Positions 51,297 through 59,995 are shown, numbered from the stretch's first letter. The stretch: 64,000 nucleotides of DNA from Bacillota bacterium (GCA_023398375.1 JAEWSH010000042.1:1-64000); one strand, 5' to 3'. Translations and numbers: made by a program. The notes: generated from the letters alone by a model not told the origin.

Positions 51297-51342
51297 ACTT
51301 CCATGCATAAGACTCAAGAGAGCTAATGCATGGAAGTTTTTT
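51297..51342 (+). terminator. Rho-independent terminator after the LysM-GH18 gene
   Basis: ACTTCCATGCAT and its complement (12 bp, 17-base loop) are followed by T residues at 51337-51342. Confidence 0.9.
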
Positions 51343-51346
51343 GTGC

Positions 51347-51402
51347 TTGACACAAGTGAAAAAATAATTTACACTAAAAAGTATACTTATAGTTTACTTT
51401 TT
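51347..51402 (+). promoter_or_regulatory. Promoter and inverted repeat of the TetR/Acg operon
   Basis: TTGACA (51347-51352), 17 bases, TACACT (51370-51375). Downstream AAAAAGTA and TTACTTTTT form an imperfect inverted repeat over the transcription start, a likely TetR operator. Confidence 0.7.
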
Positions 51403-51414
51403 GGAGGCATTCTT

Positions 51415-52026
51415 ATGGAGCGACAGAAAAAAAAAGAACATATTAGAGAAAACATCATTCAGGCAATTTTTGCTTTATTAAAGGAGAGAACCTGGGAAAG
51501 CCTGTCCAGCAGTGAAATATGTGAGAAAGCAGGGGTCAGTAAAAGAACACTATATGTATATTTTCGCAGTCAGGATGAGATGTATCTGGAATTGGTCAGG
51601 AGAAGTTTTGAACACATGACGGATATTTTGAGACCGGCTATGGCGCTTGGAGAAACAATCGAAGATAAAATATGTAACCTGGGAGAAACATATCTTCGGT
51701 TCATGCTTGAAAATCCTATTCAAGGGGAACTGATAATCGGTTTTGATGAGAAACGATACGTGAATGCTTACACGAAACAGGTAGAAGCAATAAGAGCAAT
51801 TGCAAATGAATATGAATTGTTTCATATATTTCATAAGTTTAATCTTGATTCAAAAGTATATGATAGTAACATGGCCATTTTCCTATGGGCATATATTCAG
51901 GGAATTGCCCAATTGCTCCATAGTAAAGGGGTATGGATGGAGGAATACTACAAGACACCGATACAAAGGATAATAAAGGAACAGATTAATTTAGTAAGAA
52001 TAGTATTTGAAGGAGTAAATAAATGA
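51415..52026 (+). CDS. TetR family regulator
   Basis: The HTH spans residues 10-55 (SLSSSEICEKAGVSKRTLYV, YFRSQDEMYLELVRR), followed by an all-helical domain. ATG 51415 has GGAGG seven bases upstream; the longer frame to 51343 overlaps the promoter and is rejected. It overlaps the Acg-like gene by four bases (ATGA), so they form one operon behind an operator. Confidence 0.9.
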   Translation: MERQKKKEHIRENIIQAIFALLKERTWESLSSSEICEKAGVSKRTLYVYFRSQDEMYLELVRRSFEHMTDILRPAMALGETIEDKICNLGETYLRFMLENPIQGELIIGFDEKRYVNAYTKQVEAIRAIANEYELFHIFHKFNLDSKVYDSNMAIFLWAYIQGIAQLLHSKGVWMEEYYKTPIQRIIKEQINLVRIVFEGVNK

Positions 52027-53135
52027 ATGGGAGAAGAAAAATGTTAATTTCCGTTATGTGTGGCTTTGTCATTTTAATGATTGGGATGCTTATTTGGGAT
52101 GGAGATCTTATGAAAGCACGGTATGATATTTCAAAAGAGAAATATGATGATGAAAAAGAAGTGATGTCGGAAATACAGTTCCAACTGATCAGGGCAGGAA
52201 TTCAGGCGGGAAGCAGTCATAACATGCAGCCGTGGAAAATTCGTATTCATGATAAAAGGTCTTTTTCGCTTTATGCCGATATGGAAAAGACCTTACCGGT
52301 CATTGATCCGGAGCATAAGCAGCTTCTAATGAGTCAGGGGACATTTATCGGATCGGTGAAGAAGGCTGCAAAGGAATCGGGTGTAGAGCTTCAGGTTACA
52401 TATCACACATTAAATATGAGTGAAGACTTTCCTTCTATTGCGACCTTTACAATTTTAAAGGATGAAAAAACGAAAATAGATGCAGTTACATCAGCAACTG
52501 AGAGAGCGTTATCAAATGAAGCGGCCTTTGATATTGAAAAGACCACTGAGTTAATTAGCAATATATTACCATATTATGAGGTAATTTGGGTGGAAGGAGA
52601 AGACTCAGAGCGTTTTCAGGATTATCTTAGAAAGGGGACATCCATTGAAGCAGAAAATCAACAAGCTATGGAAGAGCTCTTACATATTTTCCGCTTTACG
52701 AAGTGGGAAAAGAATAAATATCGATACGGGCTGTCGTTAAATACCATGGCTCCTCCCGCAAGGACATTTATTGAGCCTATAATCGGAGCAGCTTCTGGGT
52801 GGAAAAGCTTTGGTCGATCTTCAATCACGGCCTTTGAGCAGAGAATGGAAAAGGAGAAGATTTACCTTGTTATAGCGCTTGAGGGTCCTAAGCCTTTGGA
52901 TTATATTCAAGTGGGAGAGGCGATTTCCTTCCTAAGTCTTGATGTCGAAGGATATTCTCCAAGACCGGCGGTTCAACTGCTGGAGCCTCTGGATGGCATG
53001 AAAGAGGTATACAATGATATGCGGGAAAAGTTTGGTATTAAAGGTGAGGTCCTGCAGATCATAGGATTCACAAAGAAAACTGGTTCCTATCATGAATCGA
53101 TACGTCATCAGGTATCGGATCTTATAATGGAATAG
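52023..53135 (+). CDS. Membrane-anchored Acg-like nitroreductase family protein
   Basis: One membrane helix at residues 8-25 (LISVMCGFVILMIGMLIWDG) is followed by an FMN-binding nitroreductase fold of the Acg group (IQAGSSHNMQPWKIRI and later FIEPIIGAASG). These proteins bind FMN and act on xenobiotics or thiol stress, and Acg members are thought to sequester FMN. The TetR gene overlaps its start by four bases. Export orientation is uncertain: the enzyme part lies after one N-terminal helix, on the outer side by the positive-inside rule. Confidence 0.82.
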   Translation: MNGRRKMLISVMCGFVILMIGMLIWDGDLMKARYDISKEKYDDEKEVMSEIQFQLIRAGIQAGSSHNMQPWKIRIHDKRSFSLYADMEKTLPVIDPEHKQLLMSQGTFIGSVKKAAKESGVELQVTYHTLNMSEDFPSIATFTILKDEKTKIDAVTSATERALSNEAAFDIEKTTELISNILPYYEVIWVEGEDSERFQDYLRKGTSIEAENQQAMEELLHIFRFTKWEKNKYRYGLSLNTMAPPARTFIEPIIGAASGWKSFGRSSITAFEQRMEKEKIYLVIALEGPKPLDYIQVGEAISFLSLDVEGYSPRPAVQLLEPLDGMKEVYNDMREKFGIKGEVLQIIGFTKKTGSYHESIRHQVSDLIME

Positions 53136-53244
53136 TTTTTAAGACAGCAAGAATTATGAACACAGGTTTTCCTGAAACTGATATTCTAGTCTGGATTCCT
53201 GTGATTTTATAAGGTCAGTAAGATTTAATCGCATATGATCATTT

Positions 53245-53278
53245 AATAATTGCGGGTATTTGTTTACCCGCAATTATT
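53245..53278. terminator. Convergent terminator hairpin
   Basis: A 14-bp perfect stem AATAATTGCGGGTA with complement and six-base loop lies between the Acg gene and the DinB-like gene. Confidence 0.75.
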
Positions 53279-53289
53279 TGAATAATGAT

Positions 53290-53766
53290 TCAATTATTTA
53301 TCAGAGCATCAATTTCGTTCAAATGCAATTTAAAATGCCGCAGATAATCAATGATCATTTCTTTAAGGGAGATTTTATCATTTAATGCGCTGATCCATTC
53401 ATTGTCTAATTTTTCCATGTTCACGTTATTTATAAGATGGGCAATATGTAGATGGGAATATTTCCATAATTGAACTAGATCCTGCCAATTTTCATCCTGA
53501 TAATTCTGTATTGCAATCCATCGGTCATTATTGCCGAGGTTTGCGTAATCAGGAAAAATCAAAGGACTGGCTTGGTATTGTAAATGTATGATCCTATGTG
53601 TATTGTTGGATGCCGAATCGACCATATGTCCGATAATCTGCTTTATGGTTCTGTTCTGGCTGTTTCTTCTTTTTGCCCTCACATCTTCCGGAAGCTGTAA
53701 TATCTTTGGTTCCCATTCATCGATTAAATTTAATAGTTCCTGATTATTTTTATTAAACTCGTTCAT
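53290..53766 (-). CDS. DinB-like four-helix protein
   Basis: The 158-residue sequence is all helical, with His at the positions that bind metal in DinB/YfiT proteins (IGHMVDSASNN, HLHIAHLIN, LRHFKLHLNEI). Such proteins are thiol S-transferases or unknown metal proteins. I take ATG 53766, with AAAGGA upstream. A terminator hairpin lies immediately after the stop. Confidence 0.82.
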   Translation of the reverse strand: MNEFNKNNQELLNLIDEWEPKILQLPEDVRAKRRNSQNRTIKQIIGHMVDSASNNTHRIIHLQYQASPLIFPDYANLGNNDRWIAIQNYQDENWQDLVQLWKYSHLHIAHLINNVNMEKLDNEWISALNDKISLKEMIIDYLRHFKLHLNEIDALINN

Positions 53767-53898
53767 GCTAAATTTCCTTTCCATGATTTTATTATTATAT
53801 TTCGAAATATTAGGTAGTATGGTATCATATAGTCAGTAATTAGTAAAATTGATAAATTCTATACAATTATTCGATGAAATCGATAAGGAGATGTTCGC

Positions 53899-54786
53899 GT
53901 GGAATTAAGACAATTAAATACATTTAAGACAATCGCAAAGCTTCGAAGTTTTTCAAAAGCTGCTCTGGAACTGGGCTACGCACAATCATCTATCACCTCT
54001 CAAATTCAATTGCTTGAGCAGGAACTGAATGTGAAATTGTTTGAGCGTCTGGGTCACAATATTTCGTTAACGACGGATGGAAGAAAGCTGCTGCCGATAG
54101 CAGAACAGATGTTGAAGCTGTCAAATGATGCAAAAAACATTGCCGGCAATCCAGATAAGCCCGGAGGACCCTTGATCATTGGAGCAGTCGAATCTTTATG
54201 TGCGACAAGGCTGCCTAAACTTTTAAAAGAATATCAATTACGTTATCCAGATGTTGAGATTCTGATCAAGTTTGGTACGAGAGCTGAATTTTTGCGTGCA
54301 CTAAAGAATAATGAAATAGATATAGCATTTTTTATCGAGCCCCAAATAACAGATAGTGATTTTATTACGGTATTGAAAACACCGGAACAAATGGGTCTTT
54401 TTTGTTCGTCCGAACATGCATTTGCTAACAGAGAGCATGTATATCCGGAAGACATATCGGGCGAACCACTGATTTTAACGGAATCTGCCTGTGGCTATAG
54501 GGGACTTTTTAATACGATAATGTCACAATTTAATATCAAGCCCCGGTCAGTTATAGAAACCGGTAATGTTCAGGTAATAAAACAGTTGATCATGAGTAGT
54601 AAGGGAATTACATTCTTACCGCAGATCGCTGTCGATGAAGAACTTCAGCAAAAAAAGTTTGTGCGGTTGAATTGGACGGGACCGGAATTCCCAATATTCA
54701 CACAAGTGCTTTACCACAAAGACAAATGGATGTCCGCAGCGCTTAGGGCTTTTATCGAATTGATGATCGAAATGAAGGTTTTTTAG
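53899..54786 (+). CDS. LysR family transcriptional regulator
   Basis: The LysR HTH is at residues 1-60 (FKTIAKLRSFSKAALELGYA, QSSITSQIQLLEQELNVKLF) and the remaining 235 residues form the two-lobe effector domain. It starts at GTG 53899 with AAGGAGA upstream. It converges on the toroid protein gene with a four-base overlap, so its target is more likely elsewhere or upstream. Confidence 0.92.
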   Translation: MELRQLNTFKTIAKLRSFSKAALELGYAQSSITSQIQLLEQELNVKLFERLGHNISLTTDGRKLLPIAEQMLKLSNDAKNIAGNPDKPGGPLIIGAVESLCATRLPKLLKEYQLRYPDVEILIKFGTRAEFLRALKNNEIDIAFFIEPQITDSDFITVLKTPEQMGLFCSSEHAFANREHVYPEDISGEPLILTESACGYRGLFNTIMSQFNIKPRSVIETGNVQVIKQLIMSSKGITFLPQIAVDEELQQKKFVRLNWTGPEFPIFTQVLYHKDKWMSAALRAFIELMIEMKVF

Positions 54787-55613
54787 TTCAGGTTCTCTAA
54801 GATTTCATTATAACGTTTTGTTGCAAGAGCACTTGCCTGACCTTTTTTACAGAAAGTCAGTTTCGCCAATTTAGGAACAACACGCTCCACTACGATTTGA
54901 CCGTTGATGGTTTTTGATTTTAGTATTTCTAACGCTTCCAGAAAACGCCAGTCTTTTTTTGCCCGATTATAAAAAGACAGGATATAGACATATTCGAACA
55001 AATTGTAATTTCGAAATGGATATTCAACCTGCATGAACAGTGTTCCTATTCCATAATGGCAAGGACCGATCGGTTTTCTGATAACCCAGTGTTCGAGCAA
55101 AAAATCTACTGCCCTGTCAAGTGCCGGTTCATTGTTTAGATAATCACTAAAACGGAAGGCGCTAAGGGCGGTCAGCGTCGGGTGAGGATTAGAATACTCT
55201 GTTTCCGGTCCATGTCCAAACGAAAACTTATTACAGCGCCAACCGCCATCGGTATACTGTGTATTCAAAAAGTGCTGAAATGTCTTTTGCAGTCTGAAAT
55301 CAGAAGCATATCCCATATGGCAGAGCACATCTGCAGCAATAGCAGTCTGACATGGGTAAATGCCGCCTGAGGGATAGATTTTGAAACGCCCATCTTCCTG
55401 CCAGGTGCTGAAAATCAAATCAGCAGCGTCTTTCAAAATAGGTTCATTAGGGCTCATGCCTAATTCCAGTAAATAAAGAACGCTGTCAAAAGTTGAAAAC
55501 GGAGAACCTTTCAACAGCCGTTTATCGGGAGTAGTCCAAAAATCGGCTCCATTGTCATGTCTGTGCGATAATATCGCTTCCATATCTGTTAAATATTTCT
55601 TTTCTACTGTCAT
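54783..55613 (-). CDS. Prenyltransferase/squalene-cyclase-like alpha-toroid protein
   Basis: The 276-residue protein consists of helical repeats with motifs like TQYTDGGWRCNKFSFG and HPTLTALSAFRF, reminiscent of QW/prenyltransferase toroid repeats. No DXDD or aspartate-rich cyclase motif is seen, so it is likely not a terpene cyclase; stand-alone members are known by sequence only. It converges on LysR by four bases. Good GAGG ribosome site before ATG 55613. Confidence 0.78.
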   Translation of the reverse strand: MTVEKKYLTDMEAILSHRHDNGADFWTTPDKRLLKGSPFSTFDSVLYLLELGMSPNEPILKDAADLIFSTWQEDGRFKIYPSGGIYPCQTAIAADVLCHMGYASDFRLQKTFQHFLNTQYTDGGWRCNKFSFGHGPETEYSNPHPTLTALSAFRFSDYLNNEPALDRAVDFLLEHWVIRKPIGPCHYGIGTLFMQVEYPFRNYNLFEYVYILSFYNRAKKDWRFLEALEILKSKTINGQIVVERVVPKLAKLTFCKKGQASALATKRYNEILENLN

Positions 55614-55761
55614 TTATATTCCTCCATAAAAACATCTTATCATTTATTCAAGCTTGATAAATTAAAAGAATTATAAAAAAATAAGACATCCACTGTCAAG
55701 TTCATAGATATTAATCTAACAGAATTACTTGTTAAAGTTCTATTGTTAGTTTGCGAAATAC

Positions 55762-55820
55762 TTGACAAAACAAATGAAAGGTAATATATTACATAATAGA
55801 AAGGTAATATATTACCTTTC
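55762..55820 (+). promoter_or_regulatory. MarR promoter with two operator copies
   Basis: TTGACA (55762-55767), 17 bases, TATATT (55785-55790). GAAAGGTAATATATTAC occurs at 55776-55792, over the -10 box, and as a full 22-bp palindrome at 55799-55820 (core AGGTAATATATTACCT). The centres are 23 bases apart. Autoregulation by MarR is expected. Confidence 0.85.
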
Positions 55821-55835
55821 TGCGAGGAGACAGAT

Positions 55836-56312
55836 ATGATATATAATGCAGCAGATAATCCGGATAATGAGCTGGATTTTGGAGACATGGATAACCGCTT
55901 TTTCCTGATCGGTTTGTTGAATGGATTCATGAACAGATTTCAAACAGCGGGAGATACTTTTTTTAAGGAAATAAGTTGGAAGCAGTGCTTTTTGCTGATA
56001 TGCATCCGCTATTTTAAACAGCCCCCGACACTAAAAGAGTTGTCAGCATTAATGGGAAGTTCTCACCAGAATATAAAGCAGATGCTTTTAAAATTAGAAA
56101 AAGCGGGATTTGTCAAATTAATGCCCGATGAGTCTGATAAAAGGAAACATCGTATCACATTAACAGAAAAGACAAATGAATTTAATGAACGAAATGAGGA
56201 GCCGAGTAAGAAATTCATGAATCAGCTATTCAAGGACGTAGATGAACAGAAGCTGGCAACTACAATTGAGACGATTATACAGTTAGACAGCCAGTTACAA
56301 AAGATGAAATGA
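55836..56312 (+). CDS. MarR family transcriptional regulator
   Basis: The winged helix at about residues 50-120 has KELSALMGSSHQNIKQMLLK and a wing with DESDKRKHRITLT. The 158-residue length is typical. Its promoter carries two matching palindromes. Downstream lie an FMN-binding fragment and a flavodoxin gene, the probable targets. GGAGACAG precedes ATG 55836. Confidence 0.9.
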   Translation: MIYNAADNPDNELDFGDMDNRFFLIGLLNGFMNRFQTAGDTFFKEISWKQCFLLICIRYFKQPPTLKELSALMGSSHQNIKQMLLKLEKAGFVKLMPDESDKRKHRITLTEKTNEFNERNEEPSKKFMNQLFKDVDEQKLATTIETIIQLDSQLQKMK

Positions 56313-56321
56313 GGAGAACAT

Positions 56322-56426
56322 AATGAAAAAAGTGACGGAGGTATGGTTCAGGTAGAAGTCCAGGTAGAAGTAAAGGATAATCAAATTACTGATATTAAGC
56401 TGATGAAACATAATAAAATGCTGTAA
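56322..56426 (+). pseudogene. FMN-binding domain fragment
   Basis: A frame ending at TAA 56424-56426 codes GGMVQVEVQVEVKDNQITDI, then KLMKHNKML, the start of an FMN_bind domain. It begins at ATG 56343 or further upstream without a good ribosome site, and stops well before the usual flavin threonine. Full domains are about 90 residues. It is a truncated remnant between marR and the flavodoxin gene. Confidence 0.65.
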
Positions 56427-56473
56427 ATGTGGCTTTACAAAAAGGAATGGAATAGTAGAAAGGAGATAAAAAT

Positions 56474-56977
56474 ATGAAAACAGTAGTAATTTATCAAAGT
56501 TCAACAGGATTTACAAAGCAGTATGCACAGTGGATCGCATCAGATTTAGAATGTGATGCAATTGATAGTAAGAAGTTATCAGAAAATGATCTGGGGCAAT
56601 ATGATTGTATTATCTATGGTGGCTGGATCATGGGAAATATGATTGTGGGACTGAAGAAAATAATGAATAGGAATCCTAAGCAGCTGGTGGTTTTTGCAGT
56701 AGGTTCTACACAGGATAATGAAGAAATCAGAAATGCGATCAGAGAGCAGAATCAATTAGGCGAAACACCTTTCTTTTATATGGAAGGTGGATTCCGCTTT
56801 GACAAGTTGAATTTCCTTACGCAAACAATGCTTAAAATGATGAAAAAATCAATCGCAAAGAAAACGGACAAAACAGAACAGGACATCTATATGGAAAAAA
56901 TTTTAGGAACATCATTTGACCATTCAGATGTAAGATATACTGTCGGCTTGGTAGATTATGTAAAAGGAATGGTGTAA
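56474..56977 (+). CDS. Flavodoxin-domain protein
   Basis: The first strand and loop are VVIYQSSTGFTKQYAQWI, close to the flavodoxin phosphate-binding loop T/S-x-T-G-x-T. The GGWIMGNMIVGLKKIMNRN part matches the flavodoxin_5/HemG-like group. The protein binds FMN and should act as a small electron carrier or oxidoreductase. The 167-residue length fits. It belongs to the MarR-controlled unit. GGAG precedes ATG 56474. Confidence 0.85.
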   Translation: MKTVVIYQSSTGFTKQYAQWIASDLECDAIDSKKLSENDLGQYDCIIYGGWIMGNMIVGLKKIMNRNPKQLVVFAVGSTQDNEEIRNAIREQNQLGETPFFYMEGGFRFDKLNFLTQTMLKMMKKSIAKKTDKTEQDIYMEKILGTSFDHSDVRYTVGLVDYVKGMV

Positions 56978-56987
56978 ATCTATATTC

Positions 56988-57032
56988 TTGACATTTTTAT
57001 CGTCATACATTAAAATGCATGCAAGTACTTGC
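56988..57032 (+). promoter_or_regulatory. TetR promoter with operator copy 1
   Basis: TTGACA (56988-56993), 17 bases, TAAAAT (57011-57016). The operator GCATGCAAGTACTTGC covers 57017-57032 at the start of transcription. Confidence 0.85.
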
Positions 57033-57093
57033 AAAACATAATAGTAAAACCAAAACTATTCTTATGATGAATGAGGAATTGGAGGAAGCTGAA

Positions 57094-57672
57094 TTGGATG
57101 ATACAAGTCAGAGAATTGTAGATGCTGCGATGATTTTAATTCGCGATAAAGGTTACATAGCTACTACGACAAAAGATATAGCAAAAATGGCTGGTGTGAA
57201 TGAATGTACTCTTTTCCGTAAATTTAAAAATAAAAAAGATATTATTTTGAACGGAATTTCGCAAGAAAAGTGGCGGGGAAATATTACACCAGAAATTTTT
57301 CAAAATGTAGTATGGGAGCTGCAGCCAGATTTAGAAATGTTTATGCGGGAATATATGGATAGAATAACGGTAGATTTTGTAAATCTGTCTATCGGATTGC
57401 GTGCTCCGCAAATTTATGAGGAAACAGCCCCGTCCATTATGAAAATACCGCAGGCATTCATCTCGTCGCTTGTTAAATATTTTGAACAGATGAAAGAAAA
57501 AGGAAAGATTTTTGATAGAAACTTTGAAGATCTCGCAATGACAATTTTTTCGACCACATTTGGCTATACATTTTTAAATGCTTCATTTGGAAAAAATCTG
57601 ACAATAAAGGGAAGAGAAAAATTTATTAAGGATAGTGTTGCATTATTTATAAAAGGAATTGAGAAGAAATAA
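57094..57672 (+). CDS. TetR family regulator, probably of the acetolactate synthase operon
   Basis: The HTH is near the N-terminus (TTTKDIAKMAGVNECTLFRK). The frame opens at 57019, but that codon lies inside the promoter and operator. I prefer TTG 57094 with GGAGG eight bases upstream; ATG 57064 lacks a ribosome site. Operator copies upstream of this gene and upstream of ilvB are the same 16-base sequence in opposite orientation, so TetR probably controls both. Length 193 residues from TTG, otherwise 203. Confidence 0.85.
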   Translation: MDDTSQRIVDAAMILIRDKGYIATTTKDIAKMAGVNECTLFRKFKNKKDIILNGISQEKWRGNITPEIFQNVVWELQPDLEMFMREYMDRITVDFVNLSIGLRAPQIYEETAPSIMKIPQAFISSLVKYFEQMKEKGKIFDRNFEDLAMTIFSTTFGYTFLNASFGKNLTIKGREKFIKDSVALFIKGIEKK

Positions 57673-57703
57673 TTTTAGTACTGCCATACGCAGTACTAAA
57701 ATT
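57671..57703 (+). terminator. Terminator of the TetR gene
   Basis: AATTTTAGTACTGC and complement form a 14-bp perfect stem around CATAC. It directly follows the stop codon, and the T-rich arm acts in both directions. Confidence 0.75.
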
Positions 57704-57718
57704 ATACGTCTAGTAAAA

Positions 57719-57734
57719 GCAAGTACTTGCATGC
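57719..57734 (+). promoter_or_regulatory. Operator copy 2 before the acetolactate synthase operon
   Basis: GCAAGTACTTGCATGC is the exact reverse complement of the 16 bases at 57017-57032. It is 37 bases upstream of the ilvB start. Confidence 0.85.
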
Positions 57735-57770
57735 AAACACATAATAAATATAAAAGGAAGGACTATTATT

Positions 57771-59492
57771 ATGGATATAACAGGTGCGGAGCTTTTTGTC
57801 AAAGCTTTAAGAGAAGAACAGATAAATATTTTGTTTGGATATCCGGGCGGTCAGGCAATCGATCTTTTTGACGCTTTATATGACCAAAAAAACATTGACG
57901 TTATTCTGCCGCGTCATGAACAGGGTCTGATCCATGCGGCTGATGGATATGCACGTTCCACAGGAAAGGTTGGCGTTTGCCTTGTCACAAGCGGACCGGG
58001 AGCAACAAATCTGGTAACAGGTATTGCCACGGCAAATTATGACAGTGTGCCGTTAGTCTGTTTCACAGGTCAGGTTCCGACTAATCTGATTGGAAATGAT
58101 GCATTTCAAGAGGTTGATATCGTAGGAATCACAAGAAATATCTGCAAATATGCGGTTACAGTCCGTAACAGACAGGATTTGGGAAGTATTATGAAAAAAG
58201 CCTTTATGATTGCCAGAACCGGGAAACCAGGGGTAGTTGTTGTGGACCTGCCCAAAGATATTCAGCGCGCATATGGAGATGATACGTATCCGAAAAATGT
58301 TGTTATTAGGGGCTATAAGCCAAACATTACAGTTCATGATGGACAGATTAAAAAAGCGATAGGGGTGTTAAAACAAGCGAAAAAGCCTTTGTTTCTGATT
58401 GGCGGAGGAGTCAATATTGCAGGTGCAGGAAATGAAATGAGACAGTTGGCGGAACTGACTGGAGTTCCTGTGGTTACAACGATAATGGGCAAAGGGGCCA
58501 TACCGACAGATCATCCCCTGTATGTCGGGAATATTGGAATCCATGCCGTTTACGCCGCAAATGCGGCTGTCAATGAATGCGATGTGCTATTCTCCATAGG
58601 AACACGTTTCAACGACAGAATAACAGGGAAAACAGATACTTTTGCAAAAAAAGCGACGCTGATTCATATTGATGTCGATCCTTCCTCCATTTCAAGGAAT
58701 ATTGCAGTGGATATCCCGATCGTAGCAGATGCGAAGAATGCCATTGAGATATTGATTAAGAAGTTAGACCATATGGAATGCAAGAATTGGCTGAAACGAA
58801 TCGCTGCATGGAAAGAAGATTATCCGCTTATGATGAGAGCTGACGGGCTGACTCCACAGAATATCATTGCACAAATCAATCGAAGCTTTCAAAATGCGAT
58901 TATTGTAACCGATGTCGGACAAAACCAGCTTTGGGCGACACAATTTCTTGCGCTTGACGAAAATAAGCAGATGCTTACTTCAGGAGGTCTGGGTACGATG
59001 GGGTATGGTTTTCCGGCAGCTTTGGGAGCTAAATTGGGAAATCCTCAGAAAGATGTTATTGCAATCTGCGGGGACGGCGGAATCCAGATGAATATTCAGG
59101 AGATGGCAACAGCCGTCGTTCAGGAGCTGCCTGTGATTGTATGTATTTTCAATAACGGTTATCTCGGTAATGTAAGGCAATGGCAGCAAATGTTCTATCA
59201 AAAACGGTATTCCAGTACTTGTCTGCGGTATCGTAAGCAATGTGACTCCGATTGCAGTATTCCCGGAAAGGGCTGTCCCGTTTATATTCCCGATTTTATC
59301 AAGCTGGCAGAAAGTTACGGGGCATATGGTATCCGTGTAACGCAGGAAGCGGAGATTGAAGCAGCGTTCAGGGCTGCCAAAGATAATCTTACGGCCCCTA
59401 CTGTAATTGAATTTGTGATCAGGCCGGAAGAAAATGTCCTGCCGATTGTTCCGCCGGGAAGTCCTATAAATGAAATGATCATGGAGTATTAA
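57771..59492 (+). CDS. ilvB: Acetolactate synthase large subunit
   Basis: The 573-residue ThDP enzyme joins two pyruvates (or pyruvate and 2-oxobutyrate) to make acetolactate for branched-chain amino acids. The N-terminal ThDP PYR domain has FGYPGGQAIDLFDAL and the catalytic Glu region RHEQGLIHAADGYARSTG. The C-terminal domain has the GDGGIQMNIQEMATAVV and NNGYLGNVRQWQQMFY parts. The Cys-bearing insert (CDSDCSIPGKGCPVYIPD) is typical of the clostridial ilvB form. The gene is preceded by a TetR operator and followed by ilvN, unusual regulation for this pathway. AAGGAAGG precedes ATG 57771. Confidence 0.95.
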   Translation: MDITGAELFVKALREEQINILFGYPGGQAIDLFDALYDQKNIDVILPRHEQGLIHAADGYARSTGKVGVCLVTSGPGATNLVTGIATANYDSVPLVCFTGQVPTNLIGNDAFQEVDIVGITRNICKYAVTVRNRQDLGSIMKKAFMIARTGKPGVVVVDLPKDIQRAYGDDTYPKNVVIRGYKPNITVHDGQIKKAIGVLKQAKKPLFLIGGGVNIAGAGNEMRQLAELTGVPVVTTIMGKGAIPTDHPLYVGNIGIHAVYAANAAVNECDVLFSIGTRFNDRITGKTDTFAKKATLIHIDVDPSSISRNIAVDIPIVADAKNAIEILIKKLDHMECKNWLKRIAAWKEDYPLMMRADGLTPQNIIAQINRSFQNAIIVTDVGQNQLWATQFLALDENKQMLTSGGLGTMGYGFPAALGAKLGNPQKDVIAICGDGGIQMNIQEMATAVVQELPVIVCIFNNGYLGNVRQWQQMFYQKRYSSTCLRYRKQCDSDCSIPGKGCPVYIPDFIKLAESYGAYGIRVTQEAEIEAAFRAAKDNLTAPTVIEFVIRPEENVLPIVPPGSPINEMIMEY

Positions 59493-59509
59493 ATTCGGAG
59501 GTGTTTATT

Positions 59510-59995
59510 GTGAAGAAGCGATGGCTTTGTCTGTTCGTAGAGAACGATATTGGTGTGCTTGCACGCATTTCAGGACTGTTTTCAGGGAAAGCATACAATC
59601 TGAACAGTCTTACGGTAGGTATTACAGAGGATGAGACTATATCAAGGATGACAATCAGTCTGTTCAGTGATGATCAGAGTTTTGAACAGATTAAAAAACA
59701 ATTGAACCGGACAGTAGAGGTTATTAAACTCATAGATTACACGGATATATCCATACAGTGTAAAGAAATTATGTTCTTGAAGATAGGGAAATGTTCGGAA
59801 TATGAAAAAACTGAGATTTTCCGTTTTGCGTTAGTTTACGCTTTAAAAGTACTGGATTTTAATAACACAACTGTTATACTGGAGTGTATAAAAACAGAAA
59901 AAGAAAATGATAAGATAAAAAATTTATTACGTAATGCATTTGATAACCCGATTGAAATTGTCAGAGGCGGCAGTGTCGCTATTGAGGCAGTATAG
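59510..59995 (+). CDS. ilvN: Acetolactate synthase regulatory subunit
   Basis: The N-terminal ACT domain (CLFVENDIGVLARISGLFSG, KAYNLNSLTVGITED) binds the feedback inhibitor valine and activates the large subunit. The C-terminal half (IFRFALVYALKVLDFNNTTV, IEIVRGGSVAIEA) completes the usual 160 residues. I use GTG 59510 with GGAGG eight bases upstream. The gene ends at 59995, directly against a histidine kinase fragment that begins in a different frame. Confidence 0.92.
   Translation: MKKRWLCLFVENDIGVLARISGLFSGKAYNLNSLTVGITEDETISRMTISLFSDDQSFEQIKKQLNRTVEVIKLIDYTDISIQCKEIMFLKIGKCSEYEKTEIFRFALVYALKVLDFNNTTVILECIKTEKENDKIKNLLRNAFDNPIEIVRGGSVAIEAV

Noticed and set aside
57019..57093. Earlier in-frame ATG codons of the TetR gene (57019 and 57064)
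   Set aside because: 57019 lies inside the -10/operator; 57064 has no ribosome site, while TTG 57094 does. The 57064 start remains possible.
57671..57770. T-box or leader attenuator before ilvB
   Set aside because: No T-box signature, no leader peptide; only the tetR terminator and the TetR operator copy are seen.
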